Shown here: piece after piece, positions 1 through 5,891 of the stretch
Layout: each line of letters begins with the position of its first letter
How positions within the stretch are numbered: the first letter of the stretch is position 1
NCBI GenBank assembly: GCA_026786335.1
Contig: JAJAYG010000413.1
Coordinates: forward strand, 1 to 9,194
Length of the DNA: 9,194 nucleotides
Direction of reading: 5' to 3'
Origin: Chitinophagales bacterium
Lineage (GTDB): Bacteria > Bacteroidota > Bacteroidia > Chitinophagales > UBA10324
The notes under the pieces: generated by a model
Told to the model about the DNA's origin: nothing
The model's database searches: none
What the model saw: the letters and a program-made list of their open reading frames with translations, nothing else
Position numbers and translations under genes: made by a program

Positions 1-330
1 ATAAACATTTTGCCACACAACTCCGCCGTTAGCATCAAGTCTCATTACAACTGCATCGTTTTTGTGAGCAGGCGTTGCAGGGATAAAAAATGTTCCTATA
101 GCAACATAGCCATCATCTGTAGATGGATCACCATCCGCATCAATTGGTATTACATCATAAGCAACATCAAGCTTATTGGTAAGGGAACCATCAATTTTTA
201 TTTCCCAATCCATAATAATATTGTTATAAGGCGGCGTTGTGCATTCACAATTCTGAGAGTAACCATTTGATGGTTGAAGAAATAAAATATCGAAAAGAAT
301 TGACAAGGTGAAGGAGAGTTTTGTTTTCAT
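1..330 (-). CDS. Secreted beta-propeller-like protein, 5' part (partial at left edge)
   Basis: Read from ATG at 330 to base 1, the frame stays open for all 110 codons, so the 3' end lies outside the window. The first 26 residues (MKTKLSFTLS then ILFDILFLQPSNGYSQ) look like a type I signal peptide ending in YSQ, so export is expected; an Asp inside the hydrophobic stretch is slightly unusual. Residues 73-110 (DGYVAIGTFF, then NDAVVMRLDANGGVVWQNVY) match the repeat pattern G-G-Y-x-x-x-G-T ... D-A-x-x-x-x-L-D-x-x-G-x-x-x-W seen in Bacteroidota secreted proteins that fold as beta-propellers and often end in a T9SS sorting domain; that C-terminus is not visible. No Shine-Dalgarno is seen, which is common in Bacteroidota. 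It is divergent from murF-alr. The gene is confident, the fold moderate, the function unknown. Confidence 0.8.
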   Translation of the reverse strand, partial: MKTKLSFTLSILFDILFLQPSNGYSQNCECTTPPYNNIIMDWEIKIDGSLTNKLDVAYDVIPIDADGDPSTDDGYVAIGTFFIPATPAHKNDAVVMRLDANGGVVWQNVY

Positions 331-507
331 TTTGTGAAGGGTTTTAAACTTTAAAATATTATATGAAGATTAATCAGCAAGAATTGCATACCCTAAAAAT
401 AATTTTTTTTCTTTAAAAGAAAATATGTTTTCCTTCAGTCCCATTCACTATTATGAGTTGTTCTGAAATAAATTTTCTATGTCATCAAGCGAAACTTTCT
501 TTTCCCC

Positions 508-515
508 TATTTTCG
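508..515 (+). promoter_or_regulatory. Possible -7 box of murF-alr
   Basis: TATTTTCG differs by one base from the Bacteroidota -7 consensus TAnnTTTG and would give a leader of about 30 nt that contains the ribosome binding site at 528-536. No clear TTTG -33 element lies at the expected distance, so this is a weak candidate. The rest of the 331-549 divergent region is AT-rich, with one short palindrome (TTTTCTTT-A-AAAGAAAA, 407-423) and nothing else I can name. Confidence 0.3.
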
Positions 516-527
516 CGACTCATTTTT

Positions 528-536
528 AAAAGGAGA
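528..536 (+). promoter_or_regulatory. Shine-Dalgarno of murF-alr
   Basis: AAAAGGAGA is a strong match to the 16S anti-Shine-Dalgarno. None of the other gene starts in the window has a comparable site at working distance. It lies 8 nt before TTG 544, 11 nt before GTG 547 and 14 nt before ATG 550, all in one frame. Spacing favours TTG or GTG; start-codon strength and the family N-terminus favour ATG. Confidence 0.6.
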
Positions 537-549
537 TTTTAGATTGGTG

Positions 550-3087
550 ATGAAAGGATATACAGTAGAGGAAATTGCAAAAGTTATTCGCGGAAAGTTT
601 TTGCAAAAGACAGATACCCCGTTAATAGAGCATCTTACACTCGACAGCCGCAAGCTGAGTTATACTGACCAGTCAATTTTTTTCGCAATCAAAGGATCAC
701 GCCGCGATGGGCACCAGTTCATCAATGAATTGTATGAAAAAGGATTACACAATTTTGTTGTGAGTGATGAAATACCTGCATTGCCAAATGCCAATGTGAT
801 TAAGGTAAAAGATACTGTAACAGCACTTCAACTTCTTGCCGCCCACCGTAGAAAACAATTTAAGAACTTGCCTGACGGCAGTCAAGTTCCTGTTATAGGA
901 ATCACCGGTAGCAACGGAAAAACAATTGTAAAAGAATGGCTCAATCAATTGCTCTCGCCCGATTACAATATTGTTCGTAGCCCTAAAAGTTATAACTCTC
1001 AAATTGGTGTTCCGCTCAGCGTGTGGCAGATGGAAGATTTTCACAACCTCGCCATCTTTGAAGCAGGTATTTCACAGCCCGATGAAATGGATCGGCTTGC
1101 AAAAGTGATTCAACCCACCATAGGGATTTTCACCAACATTGGTAAAGCACATTCCGAAGGTTTCCTCAACATCAGGCAAAAGGTGAATGAGAAGCTCAGA
1201 CTCTTTGCACATACCGACATCATTATTTTTTGCCGTGATTATCTCGACATCAATGAATGTATTTCTTCCTTCAGAGGTCAAATGAAAAAATCGGATGTTG
1301 ACTTCGAAGGCTTTAAAACTTTTTCGTGGTCGCGTGAAAGTGCCGATGCTGATGTACTGGTAAAATCAATTGTAAAAAATTCTTCGCTTACTAAAATTAT
1401 TTTAGAACAAAAAGAAGAAACTTTTGAATTCACCATTCCATTGATTGATGATGCATCCATAGAAAATGCCATCAACTGTTGGATGCTGATGCGCTACCTG
1501 CAAATTGATACCGAAACAATCAAGCAGCGCATTTCTGATTTGCATTCAGTAGCGATGCGATTAGAAATGAATGATGCCATCAACAATTGCTCACTCATTA
1601 ACGACAGTTATAATTCAGATCTTAATTCACTATCTATTGCATTGGATTTTTTAATGCAACAGAAACAGCATGCTGTAAAAACAGTCATCCTCTCTGATAT
1701 TCTGCAGAGCGGAATGAATGATGTTAAACTCTACAATGATGTAAATGATTTGCTGCTTTCAAAAGGTATCAACAGAATGTTTGCAATCGGAAATGCTATT
1801 TCGAAACAAGCACCGCTGTTTTCAAAAAATGAAAAGCTGGAAGCAAGATTTTTTTCTTCAACAGAAAATTTCTTAGAATCATTTTCTAATGATTGGTTTC
1901 ACAACGAAACAATTTTATTAAAAGGCGCACGCTCATTTGAGTTTGAACGCATAGGAAAAAGATTAGAGCAGAAAGCGCACGAAACAATTTTAGAAATTGA
2001 TTTGAATGCGCTCACACATAACCTTTCGGTTTACCAATCACTATTAAAACCAACAGTGAAAACAATGGTGATGGTAAAAGCTTTCAGCTATGGCAGCGGA
2101 AGTTTTGAAATCGCCAATGCACTTCAGTTCCATAAAATAGATTACCTCGCTGTGGCCTATGCCGATGAAGGTGTTGAGTTGCGCAAAGCAGGAATCACTA
2201 TGCCCACCATGGTGATGAATCCCGAGCAAAAAAGTTTTGAATCCATTATTCATTTTCATTTAGAACCTGAGTTATATAGTTTGCGTTTGCTTAAACAATT
2301 TATTCAGGCAGCAGCAGGTGAGCGCGAAAAATATCCCGATGGTTTTCCTGTACACCTTGAATTAGAAACAGGAATGAACCGCTTGGGATTTGGAAATGAA
2401 GACCTTGATGAAGTGCTTCAACTTTTTTCTGAAAATAATTTTTTGAAAGTAAAATCTGTGTTCACCCATCTCGCTGCAAGTGAAGATCCATCACTCGATG
2501 AATACACGCACAATCAGATTCATCGCTTTAGCATGATGAATGAAAAAATAACAAAACACCTTGGTTATCCTGTGATGCGCCATGCATTGAACTCAGCAGG
2601 CATCGTTCGTTTTCCTGAAGCGCATTTTGATATGGTGCGGTTAGGAATTGGCTTGTATGGTTTTGATGCAACAAATAATTTGAGCAACCGCCTTCGAAAT
2701 GTGAGTACACTCAAGACAACCATTTCGCAAATCAAAAAAATAAAAGCGGGTGAAACCATTGGTTATGGAAGAATGGGAATTGCAAATAACGACATGATGA
2801 TTGCTACCGTAGGAATTGGATATGCCGATGGATTGAATCGCTCACTCAGCCGCGGTGCTGGTAAAATGTTAGTGAAAGGAAATTTTTCTTCGATCGTCGG
2901 TAACATTTGTATGGATATGACGATGATTGACATCACCCACATCAGCGACGCAGAAGAAGGCGATGAAGTAATTGTTTTTGGAAATGAATTGCCGGTGCAA
3001 CAAGTTGCACAGTGGGCAAATACGATTCCTTATGAAGTGATCTCTACTATTTCACGCAGGGTGAAAAGGGTTTATTTTCAGGAGTAA
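550..3087 (+). CDS. murF-alr: Bifunctional UDP-MurNAc-tripeptide:D-Ala-D-Ala ligase / alanine racemase
   Basis: An 845-aa cytoplasmic fusion. The MurF half (about 1-472) ligates D-Ala-D-Ala to UDP-MurNAc-tripeptide using ATP; the Alr half (about 478-845) interconverts L- and D-alanine with PLP. MurF marks: N-terminal LDSRKL (31-36), P-loop GITGSNGKT (117-125), TNIGKAHSEGF (195-205), NAINCW (306-311), NDSYNSDLNS (351-360) and LLKGARS (456-462). Alr marks: PLP lysine K510 in MVKAFSYGSG, R611 in ETGMNRLGF, R697 in MVRLGIGLYG, catalytic Tyr758 in GIGYADG, and VGNICMDM (783-790). Both active sites look intact. Such fusions are known in Bacteroidota. The start at ATG 550 gives MKGYTVEEIA, as expected for MurF; TTG 544 or GTG 547 would add one or two residues. 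It appears monocistronic, with its own Shine-Dalgarno and a strong terminator 40 nt downstream. Confidence 0.96.
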   Translation: MKGYTVEEIAKVIRGKFLQKTDTPLIEHLTLDSRKLSYTDQSIFFAIKGSRRDGHQFINELYEKGLHNFVVSDEIPALPNANVIKVKDTVTALQLLAAHRRKQFKNLPDGSQVPVIGITGSNGKTIVKEWLNQLLSPDYNIVRSPKSYNSQIGVPLSVWQMEDFHNLAIFEAGISQPDEMDRLAKVIQPTIGIFTNIGKAHSEGFLNIRQKVNEKLRLFAHTDIIIFCRDYLDINECISSFRGQMKKSDVDFEGFKTFSWSRESADADVLVKSIVKNSSLTKIILEQKEETFEFTIPLIDDASIENAINCWMLMRYLQIDTETIKQRISDLHSVAMRLEMNDAINNCSLINDSYNSDLNSLSIALDFLMQQKQHAVKTVILSDILQSGMNDVKLYNDVNDLLLSKGINRMFAIGNAISKQAPLFSKNEKLEARFFSSTENFLESFSNDWFHNETILLKGARSFEFERIGKRLEQKAHETILEIDLNALTHNLSVYQSLLKPTVKTMVMVKAFSYGSGSFEIANALQFHKIDYLAVAYADEGVELRKAGITMPTMVMNPEQKSFESIIHFHLEPELYSLRLLKQFIQAAAGEREKYPDGFPVHLELETGMNRLGFGNEDLDEVLQLFSENNFLKVKSVFTHLAASEDPSLDEYTHNQIHRFSMMNEKITKHLGYPVMRHALNSAGIVRFPEAHFDMVRLGIGLYGFDATNNLSNRLRNVSTLKTTISQIKKIKAGETIGYGRMGIANNDMMIATVGIGYADGLNRSLSRGAGKMLVKGNFSSIVGNICMDMTMIDITHISDAEEGDEVIVFGNELPVQQVAQWANTIPYEVISTISRRVKRVYFQE

Positions 3088-3127
3088 ATTTTTGAAGTAA
3101 TAGGAATAGAAATTTTTTTTTGAAATG

Positions 3128-3156
3128 AAGGCGGCAGAGAAGCCGCCTTTTGTTTT
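3128..3156 (+). terminator. Rho-independent terminator of murF-alr
   Basis: AAGGCGGC (3128-3135) and GCCGCCTT (3142-3149) form a perfect 8-bp stem with a 6-nt AGAGAA loop, followed by a T-rich tail (TTTTGTTTT, 3148-3156). It starts 40 nt after the murF-alr stop and should end that transcript. Confidence 0.9.
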
Positions 3157-3169
3157 GAGAAACAGGGCC

Positions 3170-3202
3170 AACTTTCCCAAAGTTTTAAACTTTGGGAAAG
3201 TT
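3170..3202. repeat. Perfect 33-nt palindrome, REP-like
   Basis: AACTTTCCCAAAGTTT (3170-3185) is the exact reverse complement of AAACTTTGGGAAAGTT (3187-3202), with one T between. It sits just after the murF-alr terminator, outside any gene. The CTTTCCCAAAG / CTTTGGGAAAG core resembles short palindromes I associate with dispersed intergenic copies in Bacteroidota genomes; that link is from memory and untested. It lacks a strong U-tract, so it is less likely a plain terminator. Only one copy is seen in this window. Confidence 0.75.
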
Positions 3203-3217
3203 CATAGTTATACCGAA

Positions 3218-3271
3218 CGCATAAATAAAATAGGCAATGTGAAAATTTTTATTCCCCTATGTTTCTATGCG
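3218..3271. repeat. Imperfect inverted repeat between murF-alr and the beta-barrel gene
   Basis: CGCATA (3218-3223) plus ATAGG (3230-3234) pair with CCTAT (3256-3260) plus TATGCG (3266-3271), with an unpaired internal stretch on each side and a 21-nt AT-rich loop. It might be an extended hairpin at the convergent ends of the two transcripts, or chance in AT-rich sequence. No coding potential is evident from 3203 to 3318. Confidence 0.3.
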
Positions 3272-3318
3272 GTTAATAAAAATAATAGGTTGTTTAAAAA
3301 TCGCTCTATGTAATTTTT

Positions 3319-3981
3319 TTATAGATTGATTACAACTCCAATTCTTCCTTGAAAATATTGAGGACCTAAATAAGGAGAACTTTGTGAACTCCATTCATCA
3401 CCCGCAGGAATGTTGGGATCTAACTGATGTTTAATATAAGTTGTGTACCCAATGAGGGTGAAGGGAATATTTGCTTCAATTGAAAAATGCTTACTGAAAG
3501 AATAAGAAATTACCGGAGCAATCTCCAACTCTCCGTATAGGTAAGTGTATCTCGATGGATAAGATATGGGAGTAGAAAATTTAACACTGTTGTAGTTTGC
3601 AAGTAAGTGTGCGCTTGGTGCAATAAATGTTTTCAGTTTTTCATTCCGGGTTTTAAAAATTAATATGTTGTAAGAATATCTGCACCCGATAGTGAAGGCG
3701 GAAGTTTTAGCAATAAAATAATTTTGATTATTGATGTTCAATGCAAGATCGCATAACTCTATTTGGTGATAGTTTCCTTTCCCATGCAAAAATGAAATTG
3801 CAAGTGCGGGCGCGCCAATTTGAAAATTAATATTGTTATAACAAGAAGTATTGCCATAAGGATTATCGGTTGTAATGAAAGTGTTGTATCCTTTAAAAGC
3901 GTGATCAGTGTGTTTTGCTTCTTGCGCAGATGCCGAAAAAATTATTGAAAGCAAAAAAAATGAGAGAGTAATTGTTTTCAT
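3319..3981 (-). CDS. Outer-membrane beta-barrel-like protein of unknown function
   Basis: A 220-aa protein with a clear type I signal peptide (MKTITLSFFLLSIIFSASAQ, predicted cleavage after residue 19 or 20). The mature part alternates polar and aromatic/hydrophobic residues in short strands, for example FTIGCRYSYNILIF, YTYLYGELEIAPVISYSF and FSIEANIPFTLIGY, and ends in FQGRIGVVINL. This is the usual look of small Bacteroidota outer-membrane barrels, where the last strand serves as the assembly signal. No family is recognised by name, and no catalytic motif is seen. ATG 3981 is the natural start because the signal peptide begins there. An upstream TAACTTTG box suggests its own promoter, so it need not depend on the DUF4286 gene 89 nt upstream. 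Export is confident, barrel fold moderate, function unknown. Confidence 0.8.
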   Translation of the reverse strand: MKTITLSFFLLSIIFSASAQEAKHTDHAFKGYNTFITTDNPYGNTSCYNNINFQIGAPALAISFLHGKGNYHQIELCDLALNINNQNYFIAKTSAFTIGCRYSYNILIFKTRNEKLKTFIAPSAHLLANYNSVKFSTPISYPSRYTYLYGELEIAPVISYSFSKHFSIEANIPFTLIGYTTYIKHQLDPNIPAGDEWSSQSSPYLGPQYFQGRIGVVINL

Positions 3982-3998
3982 GTTGCAGACTTTAATTT

Positions 3999-4034
3999 CA
4001 AAGTTATCATTTTAATTTATTTCACTTCTACAAA
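3999..4034 (-). promoter_or_regulatory. Bacteroidota-type promoter of the beta-barrel gene
   Basis: On the minus strand TAACTTTG (4006 to 3999) matches the -7 consensus TAnnTTTG exactly. TTTG (4034 to 4031) lies 24 nt upstream, slightly more than the usual 17-23. Transcription would begin about 10-14 nt before ATG 3981, giving a very short leader. Confidence 0.5.
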
Positions 4035-4070
4035 ATATTTCATTCCACAAAATATTATTTCCCCTTCAAC

Positions 4071-4373
4071 TCAAACTATCTCCATCAAAGTCCTAAACGC
4101 AACAAACTTGTTTTTGTATTTCGCATTGTGTTCATCACGTAAAGCGCCGGCAAAATTTTCGATGTAGAAATTATACTGTTCTAAATTTTCGCAGAGGTAT
4201 TGAATTACATAAGTTGATTCTTCACCTTTGGGCTTATTGAGCAAGCGTGAAATTTTTGATTCTAAAAATTTACCTGCGTTCACTACTTCGGGAGTGTGTT
4301 TTTCTTTCATCCACATCAACCATTCCTCTTCAACATCACCGGCAATTTTTACAGTTATATTGTATAGCAACAT
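4071..4373 (-). CDS. DUF4286 family protein
   Basis: A 100-aa soluble protein without signal peptide or membrane segment. It fits the small Bacteroidota DUF4286 family by its start MLLYNITVKI, the block EEEWLMWMKEKHTPEVVNAG (16-35), ISRLL (41-45), YVIQYLCE (55-62), and the C-terminal KFVAFRTLMEIV (89-100). The family looks like a compact ferredoxin-like (dimeric alpha-beta barrel) domain; that is an inference from the beta-alpha pattern. Its function is not known to me. ATG 4373 is chosen over the in-frame TTG at 4379 because family members begin M-[IL]-[IL]-Y-N. It is divergent from the M16 gene and on the same strand as the beta-barrel gene 89 nt downstream, which has its own promoter-like box. 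Confidence 0.88.
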   Translation of the reverse strand: MLLYNITVKIAGDVEEEWLMWMKEKHTPEVVNAGKFLESKISRLLNKPKGEESTYVIQYLCENLEQYNFYIENFAGALRDEHNAKYKNKFVAFRTLMEIV

Positions 4374-4396
4374 CAGCAATTAATTTTTTATGCGTG

Positions 4397-4422
4397 CAAA
4401 TTAATTCTTCGGTTAGAATTAA
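4397..4422 (-). promoter_or_regulatory. Inverted repeat overlapping a possible -7 box of the DUF4286 gene
   Basis: TTAATTCT (4401-4408) and AGAATTAA (4415-4422) form a perfect 8-bp inverted repeat with a 6-nt spacer. On the minus strand TTAATTTG (4404 to 4397), one base off TAnnTTTG, overlaps one arm, 23 nt before ATG 4373. The arrangement would suit an operator, but both signals are AT-rich and could arise by chance. Confidence 0.3.
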
Positions 4423-4483
4423 GGGATTTAAAACAAATTGAATTGTAGAATGTCTTACGCTTTTATTAAATAAACCCTCCCTG

Positions 4484-4497
4484 ATTAAATATTTAAT
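4484..4497. repeat. Perfect 14-bp AT palindrome in the divergent region
   Basis: ATTAAATATTTAAT is self-complementary and lies mid-way in the 223-nt divergent region between the DUF4286 and M16 genes. It could be a regulator site; pure A/T content makes chance likely. Confidence 0.25.
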
Positions 4498-4582
4498 GAA
4501 CTGAAAATAGTGTCAGCATTATTGAAAGGAATTTATCACGCAAATGTGAATGGATTGTATAAGGAGTAAAGTCATTCCGTTG

Positions 4583-4590
4583 TACCTTTA
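4583..4590 (+). promoter_or_regulatory. -7-like box directly before the M16 start
   Basis: TACCTTTA is one base off TAnnTTTG and ends 6 nt before ATG 4597, so transcription would start at or next to the start codon, giving a leaderless or nearly leaderless mRNA. A TTG at 4555-4557 is 25 nt upstream, slightly too far for an ideal -33 element. AAGGAG at 4561-4566 is 30 nt from the ATG, too far to act as its ribosome binding site. Confidence 0.4.
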
Positions 4591-4596
4591 GCCACT

Positions 4597-5880
4597 ATGA
4601 GAATCGCAGACAGAACCATTGCGCCGCAAGTATACGGAGTAGAGAAAATTACACTACCAAAAATTGATCGCCTGCAATTAAGCAATGGCATACAGGTGCA
4701 TTGCATTAATGCCGGTGTACAGGAAGTAACCAAGATCGAAATAATGTTTGATGGCGGCAGATGGCAGGAGCCGCTGCGCAGTGTTGCTGCTGCTACCAGT
4801 AAGACAATACTGGATGGAACAAAATCAAAAACATCACAGCAGATTTCTGAAGCCATCGAATTTTTTGGTGCCAGCGTAAATGCTGATGCAGCCATTGATT
4901 ATTCTCACATAACACTTTTTACCCTCACCAAACATTTGCCTTCGTTGTTGCCATTGCTGCATGAAGTAATCAGCGAAGCTTCATTCCCAGAAAGAGAACT
5001 AAACACTTACATTCAAAACAGCAAGCAGCGCCTGATGGTGAATTTGCAGAAGGTGGATTTTCTGGCTCACAAAGAATTTAATGAACGGCTCTACGGAAAA
5101 TTGCATCCCAACGGTTACACCACAGCTGCCGAAGATTATGATTTTATCACTAATGATGTGTTGCAGAAATTTCATGCACAGGTTTATAAACAAGGAGGTT
5201 GCAAAATAATTATTGCAGGCAAGGCCGGTGATGCAGAATTAAAATTGCTCGATGATCATTTTGGAAAAGATGTTCGTACACATAGTAACGGAAAAGAAAA
5301 AATATTTGCTGTTGAAACAACAAGGGATCAAAAATTTTGGGTGGAGAAAAATGATTCGGTCCAATCAGCAATTAGAATCGGCAGGCATTGCATCAACAAA
5401 CAACATACTGATTTCCCTTCCATGCGTGTACTCAATACCATTTTCGGCGGTTACTTCGGCAGCAGACTGATGCAGAATTTGAGAGAGGAAAAAGGATATT
5501 GTTATGGCGTTCATTCAAGTTTGATTTCATTTCAAAAAACTGCACACTTATCTGTTTCAACTGAAGTGGGTAAAGATGTTACTCAAGCTGCCGTGAATGA
5601 AATTTATAACGAACTCAATCGTTTGAGAACAGAAATAATTCCTGAAGAAGAATTGCAGCTCGTGAAAAATTATTTGCTCGGTGTAATATTGGCTGATGCC
5701 GATGGTGCATTCAATGTTGCAGAAATTGTTCGCGGCTTAGTGGTGTATGATCAAACAGAAAAAAATTTTTACGAAAGCATTGAAAAAATAAAATCAGTTA
5801 CTTCAAATGAATTGCAGGTGCTGGCGCAAAAGTATTTCGATCCGCAAACAATGATTGAAGTAGTAGCCGGTGCTAAATAG
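4597..5880 (+). CDS. M16 family peptidase-like protein, non-catalytic (R/Y-type) subunit
   Basis: A 427-aa protein with two M16 halves (about 20-210 and 240-427) and no signal peptide, so probably cytoplasmic. In active M16 enzymes the zinc motif HxxEH sits in a block like GLAHFLEHMLFKGT; here the aligned block is SVAAATSKTILDGT (62-75), with Ala65, Ser68 and Lys69 in place of His, Glu and His. The C-terminal half keeps the substrate-binding pair R296 and Y303 in LREEKGYCYG, plus the usual FGGYFGSRL (283-291) just before it. This is the profile of the non-catalytic partner in two-subunit bacterial M16 proteases, where one chain brings the zinc site and the other the R/Y pair. No catalytic partner is in the window. 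The beginning MRIADRTIAP fits the related Bacteroidota proteins (DRTIAP). The next gene starts 11 nt after its stop, so an operon is likely. Confidence 0.93.
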   Translation: MRIADRTIAPQVYGVEKITLPKIDRLQLSNGIQVHCINAGVQEVTKIEIMFDGGRWQEPLRSVAAATSKTILDGTKSKTSQQISEAIEFFGASVNADAAIDYSHITLFTLTKHLPSLLPLLHEVISEASFPERELNTYIQNSKQRLMVNLQKVDFLAHKEFNERLYGKLHPNGYTTAAEDYDFITNDVLQKFHAQVYKQGGCKIIIAGKAGDAELKLLDDHFGKDVRTHSNGKEKIFAVETTRDQKFWVEKNDSVQSAIRIGRHCINKQHTDFPSMRVLNTIFGGYFGSRLMQNLREEKGYCYGVHSSLISFQKTAHLSVSTEVGKDVTQAAVNEIYNELNRLRTEIIPEEELQLVKNYLLGVILADADGAFNVAEIVRGLVVYDQTEKNFYESIEKIKSVTSNELQVLAQKYFDPQTMIEVVAGAK

Positions 5881-5891
5881 TTTTTTGTGAA

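Noticed and set aside
10..270. 86-aa open frame on the plus strand at the left edge
   Set aside because: It is antisense to the secreted protein gene read from 330, whose signal peptide and repeat pattern are convincing.
3128..3149. GC-rich repeat considered as part of a dispersed element
   Set aside because: Stem, loop and T-rich tail fit a simple intrinsic terminator placed correctly after murF-alr.
3125..3313. 62-aa open frame on the plus strand after murF-alr
   Set aside because: It runs through the intrinsic terminator, the palindrome and the imperfect inverted repeat, has no ribosome binding site and shows no protein-like pattern.
4572..4895. 107-aa minus-strand frame over the M16 start
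   Set aside because: It overlaps the M16 N-terminus and its promoter-like box and has no recognisable domain.
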